The notes under the pieces: model-generated
Databases searched by the model: none
What the model was told of the DNA's origin: nothing
Seen by the model: the letters and a program-made list of their open reading frames with translations, nothing else
Shown: piece after piece, positions 23,185-34,655 of the stretch
Position numbering within the stretch: the first letter of the stretch is position 1
How the letters are laid out: every line of letters starts with the position of its first letter
Made by a program: the position numbers and the translations under genes
Source: Mikania micrantha
Taxonomy: Eukaryota > Streptophyta > Magnoliopsida > Asterales > Asteraceae
Direction: 5' to 3'
DNA length: 64,000 nucleotides
Assembly: GCA_009363875.1 (NCBI GenBank)
Contig: CM018692.1
Location: 93,338,137-93,402,136, forward strand

Positions 23185-23385
23185 ACTGTAAAACCGTCTC
23201 CCTGATACGCGGGAACCTCGTGAAATAGGTAAACTCTCGCCCCCAATTGGTTTAGAACCTGAAATTAAGCTCAAGATTCATCCCCTCATCTGTCATTCAT
23301 TAAAGTGTCACAAGTAAGACTTGAACCCTCGTCTTCAAAGAAAAAGGGTCAAGCCTTAACCACTACGCTAACTTTGTTAGATTCA
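23185..23385 (-). mobile_element. SINE remnant with tRNA-like A and B boxes
   Basis: On the minus strand GTTAGCGTAGTGGTTAAGGCTT (plus 23351-23373) fits an RNA polymerase III A box (TRGCNNAGTGG). GGGTTCAAGTC about 30 bases downstream (plus 23318-23328) fits a B box. This spacing and order are those of a tRNA-derived SINE head; the body would run left to about 23185. No poly-A tail or target duplication was found. Confidence 0.5.
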
Positions 23386-23447
23386 TGAGGCTTGTTATTT
23401 GCACATTTCTACATGATCATTTAATACCATTGACATGTAGATAGAGG

Positions 23448-23775
23448 TGCACAAACCAGTTAACCAGTTGAAAACTGGTTTTTGAATAACCGAACCGGTT
23501 ACCGGTCAAAGTTTGATAACCTATTTTTAATACTAATCGGTTTTTTCAAGTTCTAAAACCGAAACTGATATAATAACCGAACCGGTTTCCGAACCCATTA
23601 ACCACCAAATAACCGATTTTTTACTAAGGTGAACTAGTTAACCGGTTTGGTCTCTTTAAACTGGTCCTAAACAGCTAGTTTTACCAAAAACCTAAAACCG
23701 ATTTGAAAACCCGATTTAAAAACCAATTTCTAACCGGTTAAAAACCGGTACCGGTTCAGTTAACCGGTTTTTAAT
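23448..23775. repeat. ACCGGTT-rich degenerate repeat
   Basis: AACCGGTT, AACCGATT and AAACCGGT words recur irregularly over about 330 bases, often as palindromes. No coding frame. It looks like a degenerate simple repeat, not a regulatory array. Confidence 0.7.
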
Positions 23776-24089
23776 TGCATCTCTGCGTATAGGTCTCAGT
23801 CTTGTTAGATTGTTTCTAGCTATCATCCCATGATACGTCATGCATAACACTATACAAGTGATATAAAACTAGTTTTATGTATTAATTTTTGTGCAGTTAA
23901 TAAAGTATTAATGGTTGTGTTACCACACCATACGGCCTGTATATCCTTGTATAAGTCACATAGGATTAAGTTATAGATTACTAACTTATACACTTATATA
24001 AATATTATCTATACATTTTTTTAAATATTTAATAAATTACTCATATATTTAAAAATATCATTTTATTAATAAATACATTTTTTTTAAGA

Positions 24090-24540
24090 TCTACCTTCTA
24101 CCTATACTAATAAATAAAGGTTTTAGTGTCTCGTGTCATTTTTATAGAGCATCTCAAGCTTCATTTCTTGTTTCTCTCTCCTATTAAATAATAATATTAA
24201 ATATTAAATATATACTTTTTATATATTTTTAAAATAAAAAAGATTTTTTTAATACATTAATATATGTTAATATTAAAAACACATTTTTTTAATCTTTTTT
24301 TATATATTATAAAATTTTCAAAAACAATTATTTGAATCACAATATTTAAAGAAAAACAAAATACAAAAAAAAGTTAGTGTTTACAATAATAATATTATTA
24401 TTTTTATACTTAAAAATATTAAATCATATGAAGTTGTAATCGTATTAAAAATCATCTTTTATATTTTTTCTAAATTTTCATTGATAATTTTCGTTATATT
24501 TCTTTATTTAATCCGTGTAATACACGGGTAACTAACATAG
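24090..24540 (+). mobile_element. Short non-autonomous Helitron, plus strand
   Basis: The element starts TCTACC after an A (24089/24090). It ends with the hairpin CCGTGTAATACACGG (24513-24527) followed by TAACTAACATAG and a T. The expected CTAG is ATAG here, one base off. It is about 451 bp, AT-rich and has no coding sequence. It is highly similar along its length to the inverted copy at 24776-25229, which has the perfect terminus, so boundaries are well supported. Helitrons move by rolling-circle replication using a Rep/helicase supplied by an autonomous relative. Confidence 0.8.
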
Positions 24541-24775
24541 TTTTATATAAAATACGAGTTAAATATTTTAAAACTGGTTTTTTAAAGAATAAAAACTTTC
24601 TAAAAAACAACTTTATAAACATAAGATTTAAAAAACTAATATAGTCAAATCTGGGGTTTTTAAACAGCAATATATGTCTAAAAAATAAACGATTTTTTAT
24701 TATTAGATATTTAGAGTTGGTTTTGAAACTTAAAATATATTGTCTCATCTATTTAGAATTGAATATATAATGCTA
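24541..24775. other. Spacer between two tail-to-tail Helitrons
   Basis: AT-rich sequence with an 84-codon Phe/Leu-rich frame on the minus strand that partly overlaps the left Helitron. I regard it as non-coding. Confidence 0.5.
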
Positions 24776-25229
24776 CTAGGTTAGTTCCCGTGTATTACAC
24801 GGATTAAATAAAAAAATATAACAAATAATTATCAATGAAAATTTAGAAAATATAAGATGATTTTTAATGTAAAATACGATTACAATTTCGTATTATTTAA
24901 TATTTTAAGTATTATAATAATATTATTATTTCTTTAAACAAACTTTTTTATAATTTATTTTTTCTTAAACATTGTGTTCAAATAATTGTTTTTAAAAAAT
25001 TTAAAATATATAATATATTTTTTAAAAAAGTGTTTTTTAATATTAATATATTTTAATGTATTAAAAATCTTTTTTTATTTAAAATTGCATAAAAAGTATA
25101 TTTAATATTTAATATTATTATTTAATGTTTGATGTATTTAATATGAAAGAGAAGCGGGAAATGAATGTGGAGATGCTCTAAAATCATGCCATGTGTCACA
25201 AAAAACCTTTATTTATTAGTATAGGTAGA
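24776..25229 (-). mobile_element. Short non-autonomous Helitron, minus strand
   Basis: Read on the minus strand it starts TCTACCTATACTAATAAA after an A. It ends with the hairpin CCGTGTAATACACGG, then GAACTAACCTAG and a T, the textbook Helitron layout (5' TC, hairpin, 3' CTAG, A/T target). Length is 454 bp and there is no coding sequence. It faces the plus-strand copy tail to tail with 235 bp between. Confidence 0.85.
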
Positions 25230-25297
25230 TTTCTAATTGCTAAAGTTAAAAATTGAATTATATATATGGGTCACGTTAAACTAAATAAGCATCTTAA

Positions 25298-26365
25298 CAT
25301 AAAAAGTTTACGAAGGATCTTAAGTCATTTGATTATTAATCAATGTCTATGATTAAATCAAGTTGTTGGAGGGGTATTTTAGGCATGCCAACTTTTGTTG
25401 ACTTTTTTCAAATTCCCCCATATTCATTAAACGATCATAACTTTTACATACGAAATTATTTTTTGAAAAAAAATATACCATAAAAATGAACATTTTTTTA
25501 TCTTCAAAATTAGTATAGTTTTGCTATAGAAAAAAATTGTTTTTTAGTTCATTGTATATTTTGTACAGGTCAATGTGTCTTTATGACTTTGTGTCTTTTG
25601 CGCAAGTCATTGTGTCTTTTGTTTTTCTGATCAACGTTGTGTTTTCATGAACAATTTAAGAAACAATGATATTGCATAATACATAATGTCAAGCAAAGAT
25701 GACACAATGTCAAGCAAAGATGACACAATGACAAGTATAAATAACACAATGATATTTAAAAAATATATAATTACCTGTAAAAAGACAAAATTGTGTCTTT
25801 TGTATATACACTGGGTCTTTTGTACAAGCCATTATTGTGTCTTTTTATAGATACTGTGTCTTTTGTACATGTCATTGTGTATTTTGTGTTTCTGTTCAAT
25901 ATTGTGTTTTCCAAAACAATTGAGACACAATGATGTTGCAGAATACATAATGTTAAGCAACGATGATACAACGACAAGTATAAATAACACACTGATATTT
26001 AAAGAAGACACAATTGTCTTTACAAAAGAAACAACTAACTGTAAGAAAAACACAAAAAGATATACACAAACGTTTAAAAAGACACAATAACGATAATTAA
26101 ATACAATGAGCTGAAAAATTTAATTTTTTGTAGCAACATTATACTCATTTTAAAGATAAAAAATGCTCATTTTTATGATATTTTTTTTGTAAAAATAATA
26201 TCATATATAAAAGTTATGAACGTTTAAAAAATGTGAGGAGAAAGTGGTTATGACTAAATTACCCTCTAACAATTTTTTTCTATAAAATTTTAAATTTTTC
26301 CACTTAAATTTGATCTCATAATCTAATGGTTAATAATCCTTCTTATACTTTTTATGATAAAGAGC
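25298..26365. mobile_element. Foldback/MITE element with long inverted ends
   Basis: The left arm (AAAAAGTTTACGAAGGATC..., then GTTGGAGGGGTATTTTAG at 25365, then CGATCATAACTTTTACATACG) is matched by the reverse complement of the right arm (AAAAAGTATAAGAAGGATT..., GTTAGAGGGTAATTTAG ending 26270, CGTTCATAACTTTTATATATG). The arms are each about 250 bases with moderate divergence. The centre is TGTGTCTTTT/AAAGACACA-rich. No transposase and no clear target duplication, so the exact ends are approximate. A one-armed copy lies at 20230-20750. Confidence 0.65.
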
Positions 26366-27780
26366 CTAATGAGTCGAACCTAATCCTTATATATCTATCT
26401 ATGTATTTATATGTTTTCTAATGACATCATGAAATATAACTGTTAAGAAAGAAAATAACTATTATTATAACCATTGAATTATATAGTTGTTTACGACAAC
26501 AAGCGTACCCAGTAATAAAATAGTCAAAATTGTTTAAATGTATAACTGTTAGAAATATATTACCCTAACCATTTAAATGTATAACCTTTAAATATAATTG
26601 TTGTGTCATAACCGTTTATATATATAACCGTTTAAATGTATAATTACTTAAACGTACAATTGTTTTTATATATAATTGTTTGTTTTGTTTTCTAATTATT
26701 TATATTATATGATCAACAATCAATTTGGGGGTATTCATCGGATTGAATTCCGAGATATTTGAATTTGAAACTTTTTCGCCTTGACGTGAAACCCGACCTG
26801 ACTCAAGTTGAGTCAAGTCTCATCGGCCCAAACAACCCGAATAAGGTTTCGGTTCAGATTTTGGATAAAACAAAACAACCTGAATATAGGCTAGATCGGT
26901 TAGGTTAGGCTCCATATTTTATCACATTATTATTGTTTAATTGAGTTAAATGTGTATTCGAAAAACCCGAATTAAAAAACTTATATCCGAATTCGACTCG
27001 ATACTTTAAAATATAATACTTCTTTTATTTTGTCACACAGAATCCACTCTTAAACTAGAATCAATTATATATTACAAGTTTGCATGAGTTGATCTTTCGC
27101 AATTATTTTCAACGAATCTATTAGAATTTGCTGAGTATGTATTTGTCAACTTAATTTGCCAAATCCATATGCTTCTTATGTATTATGTACAAGTCTCCAA
27201 GCATATTGTACAACCATGTGGGTCAACATGGGGATTCCAATCATTTCGTGGAAACATAGTATAAAAATAATAAATTTCAAGTGTGAAATACGATTGCTGA
27301 TCTTGAATTCTTATACGCCGTTGAAGCACCACCATTTGACGAATATAAATATACACGTACGGAGGATCACGTCACGCGTTTTATTTGGTAACATTAATTT
27401 TTTATTTTTTTTTCTATTTATGTTTTCTCTTTCTGATTATTAAAGGCACTAGGTTGTGGTCTAGTAAAATGAAACAATGTCTATTTGGATTAAAACCAAG
27501 ATCAATCCTCACAATGAATATGTCACTCTTAAACCGGTTTAAACAAACTCCAAATAAACTCATTACAACATTGTTAAAATCGGTTTGAGGGTTTTGGGGT
27601 TTAGATCATAGAGTATAACTTTTAGACTTTAGAAATTATGTTTTACAATTTATAGTGTATTTTTTTTGTCAAAGCGTTTTTTATCTTCACCATTGTATAC
27701 GCACATATATAGATATATAGGGGGCAGTTATTGTACAAAGAAAATTAACGTAAGAAGCGTAGGAAGCCACCAGAATTCAT
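26366..27780. other. Intergenic DNA without recognised genes
   Basis: Only short random frames (for example 27156-27443). Runs of TAACCGTTTAAATGTATAA-like sequence (26520-26690) suggest old simple repeats. No LTR, TIR or Helitron end was identified. Confidence 0.4.
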
Positions 27781-28085
27781 CACGTGTAATCTCGGTAAGG
27801 GGTATAATGGTCCGTGTAAAATCATGGACTGCGTTATATAAAATCACGGACCATCAATTAACAAGCATAATCTAGGACCAACTGAATAATCACGGACCAA
27901 TGCGTTTGATCAAATCACGGACCATCATTTAATACGTATAATCTAGGACCAACTAGATAATCACGGACCAATACATTATATAAAATCGCAGGCCATTATG
28001 TTATATAAAATCACAGACCGTCATTTAACACGCATAATCAAGAAACACATGCATAATCACGGACCAACTGTAAAATCACAGATCA
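27781..28085. repeat. Degenerate tandem repeat with AATCACGGACCA words
   Basis: AAATCACGGACCATCA, ATAATCTAGGACCAACT and ATAATCACGGACCAAT alternate for about three units of roughly 70-75 bases. No inverted ends seen. Function and origin unknown. Confidence 0.65.
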
Positions 28086-28428
28086 AGTAAAAAAATATCA
28101 AAAACTATGACAATACTATACTTAAATTAAAGATAATAAAATCCTCTATTTTATGGTATAATTTTTTTTTCAAAAAATGATTAAGCGTTTAAAAGTTATT
28201 TAATTTTTTAAAAAAAGATGGAATTTGATTTATCTACAAAAAAAGTCAATAAATGTAACTATTCGTTTTTTTGCCATTTAACGTAGGTATAAAAAAAAAG
28301 TAGGGAACATTATATCTTAATCATTGATTAATTTGATCAACGTCCCATGATCCTTTTTATCATTCTTATTATAAAAAAAACTTTGTATTGGATCTATCTC
28401 CTATAAATATATAGGGATTCAATCCACT

Positions 28429-28827
28429 AAAAAAGGAATTTTGCCTAAAAAGAGTAAAAACCAATAAAAGTTTGACATATGACATGCCAAAAATTATAAA
28501 AACAAAATCCTATAAAAAAAATCAAAAATCCAGTACAAAAAAAATCAAAAATCTAGTACAAAAATCAAAAAATCTAGTACTGAATAATAAAAATCCAGTA
28601 CAAAAATAAAAAAAATCTAGTATTGAATAATAACAAGCCAGTACAAAAAATGAAAAAGTAGTACAAAACAAAAATACAATACGAAAAACACAAAAATCAA
28701 GTACAAAAATAATATAATACAAAAAATAAGAATCTAGTACAAAAAATAAGATATTAAATCTAAATTAACATGTCACATGTCAAAATTGTATTATTTTTTA
28801 CTCTTTTTAGGTAAAAACCTCTTATTA
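28429..28827. mobile_element. MITE-like element with about 60-bp inverted ends and an internal minisatellite
   Basis: The left arm 28429-28486 (GCCTAAAAAGAGTAAAAA...TTTGACATATGACATG) pairs with the right arm 28768-28827 (CATGTCACATGTCAAAA...TTTTTACTCTTTTTAGG). The interior 28500-28750 is a degenerate minisatellite of AAAAATCTAGTAC / AAAAATCCAGTAC units separated by A-runs. No coding capacity. Confidence 0.65.
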
Positions 28828-28837
28828 TTTGATCTTT

Positions 28838-29230
28838 CATATATATATATATATATATATATAGGGATGGGAAGAAAAAATAACTCACTCTTACAGCGGT
28901 AATCCGAAATAAACCATTAAGATCAAGCCAAATATTTGATTTTTTTAATATCATTATAACACATTTAGATCACTTTCTTATTTATAAGCTTGCGTAAATT
29001 TATCACCGTTTGAGAGTTAACATCGTTGTAAGTTTTTAACATACAACACTGTTAACTCTCAAATGGTAATAAATTTATCCAAACTCATAAAATAAGAAAT
29101 TATTCTAAATATGTTACTATAATGTTAAAAAAATTAAGATTTTGCTAGATCTTTACGGGTTATTTTTGGTTAACGCAATAAATAGAGTTATGCATATTTC
29201 CATTCATATATATATATATATATATATATA
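28838..29230. mobile_element. Palindromic foldback element bounded by TA repeats
   Basis: Nearly the whole stretch between the TA runs at about 28838-28861 and 29207-29230 folds on itself. Left ATAACTCACTCTTACAG... pairs with right ...TAAATAGAGTTAT, and TTTGAGAGTTAACA (about 29010) pairs with TGTTAACTCTCAAA (about 29050) near the centre. Arms are about 170 bases. The end motif TATATAGGGATGGGA resembles TATATAGGGTAGGGA at the right edge of the window (63888). A Helitron 3' end abuts its right TA run. Confidence 0.65.
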
Positions 29231-29262
29231 CTAGTCGGAAACCTGCGCGATGCGGCGGCGGC
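29231..29262 (-). other. Helitron 3' terminus (hairpin plus CTAG)
   Basis: CTAG at 29231-29234 is followed on the minus strand by T, and preceded by a short GC-rich imperfect hairpin around GCGCGATGCGGC. The host flank is a (TA)n run. It lies 380 bases downstream of the helicase stop codon. Confidence 0.75.
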
Positions 29263-29613
29263 AACAACATCCTTTCTCTCGCGGTGTTCGTATTTTATAA
29301 ATGTATCACTGCTTTCGAGAAATAGATAGTGTTCGTCTTTTATGTACAAAGTTAGGTGTGAATTATCTATGTAATGACTTTTACAAAACTACACTAAATT
29401 AAAATACTCAAATAAATAAAGATAGTTATAGACACTATGATATTGTAAAAAAGAAATCGAACACACAAGCCACGTCTTTCCGCTCTTTCTTCATTCCACC
29501 CAAAGCATTATCCTAATTTTTTTAAGAGAGAAATGAATAAGTCAATATATTATAAATGAATAGTAGAGTATTATCAAAAACAATTATTAAATTACCTTAA
29601 TAACGCATGCATT

Positions 29614-31533
29614 TTATTCATCGTGCAACACTTCACGAAAAACAACGTTGGATGTGTAAACACCCTCTCGTCCAAAATCCTTAGCAGGATGCACCAACAC
29701 CTTGGTATTTTCGCGTGAGATCCCTCTTGACAAAGCCACATAAAGTAGTCCATGTGAGAATACATAATTTGGTAGATAAACACCAACATGTGGAATTGTT
29801 TGTCCTTGAGCTTTATTGATTGTCATTGAAAAGCTAAGTTGAATCGGAAATTGTTTTCTTTTAAGCTTGAATGGAAACATGTCGTCTTCAGAAGGACATA
29901 GAGGGATTCTTGGCAAAAATACTCTTTTTCCAGTGTGTTGACCAATAGCAATTTCTGCATCAATAACATTATGCTGGAACCATTTACAAATCAATTGTGT
30001 TCCATTACATAAACCATGTGATGGATCAATGTTTCGTAGCAAAATAATAGGGCAGCCAAGTTTTAATCGAAGCTTATGAGGAGGCAAGCCACTAACAGTA
30101 AGTGAGTTTAAGAACTCGATCGGATAAATGTTGTGACGATCATCTTCTACTTCGTCAAAACTGTAGTAAATCTTTTCCTCCCCTTGAAAAAGGTCAATCA
30201 TTTGATCGTTAATCTCATTGACGCTGTCATTGGTGGTAGATAATATTGCTCTAGAGATTATATAATCCGACGAATGAAAATTGGTTTGAACTGATGGAAA
30301 GATGACATTGATCAACTCTTTGATAGAGTTCTCTGGGATGGTGAATGGAATGGTCATGTCATCAGGTATGCGAATAAAGCTTCCTTCAACAGTCTCTTCG
30401 TTTCCATCACCAACTCTTAAAAGAAAATCAGAAAACCAAGGATCATTAATAGTTCTCATATTAGTGGTCAAACGCATTTTTTTGGTTAATAACCAAAGAG
30501 GCGACATTCGTAGGCTCGCGTCTACAACCTGTGCTCGAGTGCCTCGTTTAATAACCGGTAAAACCTGTCTGAAGTCACCCCCCATAACCATTATCTTTCC
30601 ACCAAATGGAAGACTAACGCCTGTAATATCTTGGAATGTTCGATCGACCGCCTCAATCGCTTGCCGCTTTGCCATCGATGCTTCGTCCCAAATGATTATT
30701 TTGGAATACCTAATTAGTGCAGCAGCTCCACTTTGTTTTTTAATGTTGCACAAAGAATTATTATCAAGATTAATAGGAATCTTGAACCTTGAGTGAGCCG
30801 TTCGCCCTCCAGGCATATTATTAGCTGCAGCACCTGATGAAGCTGTAGCAAGTGCAATAAGTCCACGTGAACGAACTTCTGCAAGCAAAGCTTTGTAGAA
30901 AAATGTTTTCCCCGTTCCACCCGGACCATCTATAAAAAACACACCTGATAAATCATTATCAACATGCATCATGATTTCATCAAACACATTTCGTTGGACA
31001 GGATTAAGCAAATCTCTACCACGTAAGTGTTCAGCATCCACAACTATCTCGTACTCTTCTTGCACCTCACGAGGAGTTACATGTTATGGGTTAACATCTA
31101 CAGTTATGTTTGGGAGGTCAAAATCATGGAGATTTTTACCCATAGATCTTAGAAAGACCTCAATATCAGTAAGAACCATATTTCGAACTCGTTCGATACT
31201 TTGACAATGTAACCGATGATCTTCTGATAGTGAATCAAAGTGGTCGTTCCATAACTTTCGAACATCTCCTGGTTCGCAAAAAATCATGATGGTTGCAAAT
31301 AACCTTCTTAAGGCATTCGGGAACTGAAATAGAGAGGCTTCTGTGAGACACTGTGATAAACTTTCATCGTTTTCTATTAAGCCTAACTCAAGAGCTGCTT
31401 TTCGAAATGTGGTGTTCCTTACACCGTTAACTGTGCAAAGATCATCAAATGAAGTAGGACCTTTAACATTTGACAAAAGTACACATAGGTAGTACCTTTC
31501 TCCTTCAGCTGGATTAGCTGAAACAATACGACT
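29614..31533 (-). pseudogene. Helitron Rep/helicase, C-terminal PIF1-type helicase half
   Basis: This half is the superfamily 1B DNA helicase that unwinds the strand displaced during rolling-circle transposition in the nucleus. Two same-frame blocks, 31533-31084 and 31065-29614, are separated by an in-frame TAA (31084-31086). Visible motifs: Walker A DGPGGTGKT, Walker B IIWDEASM, motif III GDFRQVLPV, and the C-terminal block HGLLYVALSRG. The stop codon at 29614 fits the family's usual end. The gene continues at 52763, after the 21.2-kb retrotransposon. A start codon inside the LTR (31554) is an accident of the insertion. It is broken by insertion and by several stops, so it is non-functional here. 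Confidence 0.9.
31529..31533. other. Left target-site duplication of the outer gypsy element (CGACT)
   Basis: CGACT at 31529-31533 corresponds to CGACC at 52763-52767, one mismatch. The Helitron helicase frame reads straight across the two flanks (KVQRGR then IVSANP), which independently proves the insertion point. Confidence 0.85.
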
Positions 31534-34396
31534 TGTCACACCCCCAATTTTCAACTAACGGAATCATACCGTTTGGGAACGTGACAAACCAGGATCTCAG
31601 ATCATTAGACATAACGAAGACCTCTATATGAATTTCAAAACATACTTTGGTCTAAACTGTAACATCAAAGTTTTTAAAGTTTGCGGAAGCGTTTTATAAC
31701 AATAACCAAAGTAACAGTTGTAACATGTAAATTACAAAACAAAATCCCCAAATGTGTAATTCAAACAATATAAATGTAAAACATGCATGCGACTCTATCT
31801 CCTAGTCCATGCCTGCTTTCTCGTGCACCTTAGCGTCCTGAGAAAACATGTAAATCAACTCAACACAAAGGTTGGTGCATAACACAGGTTTAAGTATTCA
31901 CAATGTTCAAAACAACAGTTTGAATATCAAGTTGGCAGATAACATAATCACACATGCATAGTCATGATAGCTAGTCATTTGTACTATTTACATAAGTGGT
32001 CGACACCGAAACTGACGATTGCCATGCTATAGCATGTTTTTGCCTTGTCACTATTGTCTAGCACGAACAATAGTAATGTGTGTTTGGTCAGTCAAACACC
32101 TGCGTAGATCCCATCTACCAGGTGAGGTTTGTCAAACCTAATAGATCTATTTCCAACTACCACGCTTTGCGCTACGGCAAACTAAACGGTTCGAAGTGTA
32201 AGGACTTTTAAATGCTATGTTGTCACATAATGTAAACAGCTAACTCATGCAAGTGATATGTATCCAAAAATGTTTGTTGCACATGTTTTCTCCCCCAAAA
32301 CAGTTAAAATAAGAAAGGGGTCGTGTACGCACCTTTGATTATTTGCAGAATGATCAAACACTTGTGAACTCACGTAGAAAATACTCTACGAAGAATCTGT
32401 GTTTAAACAATAACTTAGTGTTATTCGAATAGTCGTTTTGTGCTTGACATCACATACGTGTCAACACACTTATGTTAAAGTGTTAGAAATGTGCATACGA
32501 AAGTACGCGTGCCTTTGGAATCGTTTAAATAAAATCATATAGTCGTTTATGATTTTATTTAACTAAACGTAATTATACGCGATTTCGTTTTCGATCAAAA
32601 ATGTGAATTTTATCATTCTAATTAGTTCGGGATGAAATTCTGGTTCCAACGCAATTTGAACGAGTTAAATCGGAGTTAAAACGAATAACTTATGATTAAA
32701 ACACGAAAAATGGTTTAATTTCTAAAAACAGTCAAGGGCAAGGGTCGAACCCTTGACCTCTCAAATCAAACACACACACCCTACCCCTGCTCTGCTTCGA
32801 ATTTTATTGACAGAACTCCCCTGATAATTGTTTTAATCCCTAGTTGACTGATCCCCTTAGTCTTTCCTAATCCGAACTCAATGACCTTGAATTGACCCAC
32901 AATTCGATCATCATTGAGCATGAAACCATAGGGTTATGGTTCTACAGATCCAACCGAGCCTAAAGATGATCTTAATTCAAACTATCGTTCATCATAGCCC
33001 GATTAATCGAGCATTAACCTATCCGAACTCAAGTTCTTAAGTCCCCAACTTAAAATCGTTCAATTCGATAATGTGAGTCCACCAAATCATAGGGTTATCA
33101 TTGAGTAAGGGTTTTCGAAACTATCTGTAAAGATTAATTCGATTTTCATGATTGATTGCTTCGAAAAACCCCAATCCGTTCGACTTAAAGAACCCTAGAA
33201 ACCAAAGTTGTTTAATTCTCGATTGATATATGAAATTAACATGGGTTTCTCATTGAAACCAACATTTCGAACTTGTCTGCATAATTTGATTTGATTTTTA
33301 ACACCGTTTACATCAAAACCCCCAAACCATTTAATGCTACGAACCCTAGAATTCAAAATCATTAGATTCGTGTTTGTTTTATGAAATTGGAATATGTGTT
33401 AGCCTAATCGAATGCTTCTGAAACTAATGGTGTTGTTTAATTTCATTTTAAAGTCCATATCAATCGAAACCCCCAAAACCGTTGTAATGATGAACCCTAA
33501 CTATGAAACCCATATGATTCGATGCTTAAAACGAAATTTAGCTTAGGATTACTCTTAGTCGGCTGTTTCAGAAGATGTAGGAGTAAATACTTACTTGATT
33601 TGATAGCCAATTGAAAGAGATCGACTTCTAGATGGGTATTCGGCCGCACACGTATGACTCCGATGGTCTCCTATGCTATTCCGATCAAATTGATGTGGGT
33701 ACTATGTTCAGAAAGTGCCGAATAATAGGTGTGTATGTAAACTTTGATCAATTGTGATCAATTATACCAAATTTTATACGGCTTTGTCACCTCCTTCGAC
33801 GGTTATGACCTTTGGGTTGGTTTTTGGTTTAATTCGGTGAATTAATGGTTCCATAACTGATGATAATTGATAATCATCATTAACATGACAGTTATGCATG
33901 TTAATTTCGACTGATTATAGTGATTTAATAGAAATTTCGAATTTTTGCTACACCACACACATGAATTTTGACTTAAAAAGTCAAAACCTACCATTTTGTG
34001 ATATTTCAATACTACTTTTCTTAATTCAACTATTTCTAACTTAATTTTTGTTCAATTCTTAATACTTTTGACCTAATATCACTGATTTCGTTAATTCTTG
34101 ATTAACAAAACTAGACCAAAAGGCCTAATCTTCATAAATCGATCCAAAGAGAATATGATTGGCTAGGTAAATCCTTTCGGGCCTCATAAAATACAATTGG
34201 CCTTCCTTGGGCCTCATAGCTGCAATTGGGCCTATCTTGGGCCTCAGTGGGCCTGCCTTGGCCTTATTGGGCCTTCCTTGGCCTTATTGGGCCTACTTCT
34301 ATTCAATTGGGCCTACTTCTATTCAATTGGGCCCCATAAAATACAACCGGGCCTACGAGGGTTAACGAGGTTAATTCGAAAAGTCGGATTGTCACA
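31534..34396 (-). repeat. 3' LTR of the outer gypsy element
   Basis: 2863 bp from TGTCACACCCCC to TTGTCACA (plus strand). It is about 99% identical to 49903-52762. The purine tract reads CAACAAGGGGATGA on the minus strand right next to it (34397-34410). Contains GGGCCT-rich sequence at 34170-34350 whose 82-codon frame is not a gene. Confidence 0.95.
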
Positions 34397-34462
34397 TCAT
34401 CCCCTTGTTGAAGGAATTTTCGTCCCAAAAATTAGTAAGTGTTAGAGGTAGTTAGGAAACTA
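34397..34462 (-). other. Polypurine tract and 3' end of the outer element before the inner insertion
   Basis: Next to the 3' LTR the minus strand carries a purine-rich AAGGGGATGA tract, the expected primer for plus-strand synthesis. The segment TCATCCCCTTGTTGAAGGAA...TTTCGTCCC here recurs almost unchanged at 44243-44280, beside the pol stop codon. Confidence 0.65.
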
Positions 34463-34467
34463 CTTAC
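34463..34467. other. Left target-site duplication of the inner gypsy element (CTTAC)
   Basis: CTTAC at 34463-34467 is repeated exactly at 43825-43829. It flanks an element with TG...CA ends, the standard mark of integrase-mediated insertion. Confidence 0.95.
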
Positions 34468-34645
34468 TGTAACGACCCAATTTCGATTAAGTAATTATAT
34501 TAATATAATGGTTATGTTTAAAGTTGGATTTGTATTAACTAGTATGTTAATTTGTTAAATATTAACTACTAGTAAATTTAAAATGTTGTTTAAAGTTAAA
34601 TAAAAGTAGAAGGGGGTAAAGTGACAATTGGGCAAAGATAACTTA

Positions 34646-34655
34646 ATATAAAAGA
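34646..34655 (+). promoter_or_regulatory. TATA box of the inner element's 5' LTR
   Basis: ATATAAAAGA lies 178 bases into the LTR. The identical site is at 41841 in the 3' LTR, and a counterpart exists in the short LTR near 4800. Confidence 0.75.

Noticed and set aside
30302..30796. 164-residue plus-strand frame
   Set aside because: Antisense shadow of the Helitron helicase, whose motifs are clear on the minus strand.
31084..31554. ATG at 31554 as a true start of a separate helicase gene
   Set aside because: The first seven codons come from the LTR; the frame is the continuation of the Rep/helicase interrupted by the insertion.
34197..34445. 82-residue GPHSCNWAYLGP-like frame (also 52563-52913)
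   Set aside because: GGGCCT-rich LTR sequence present in both LTRs of the outer element; not a gene.
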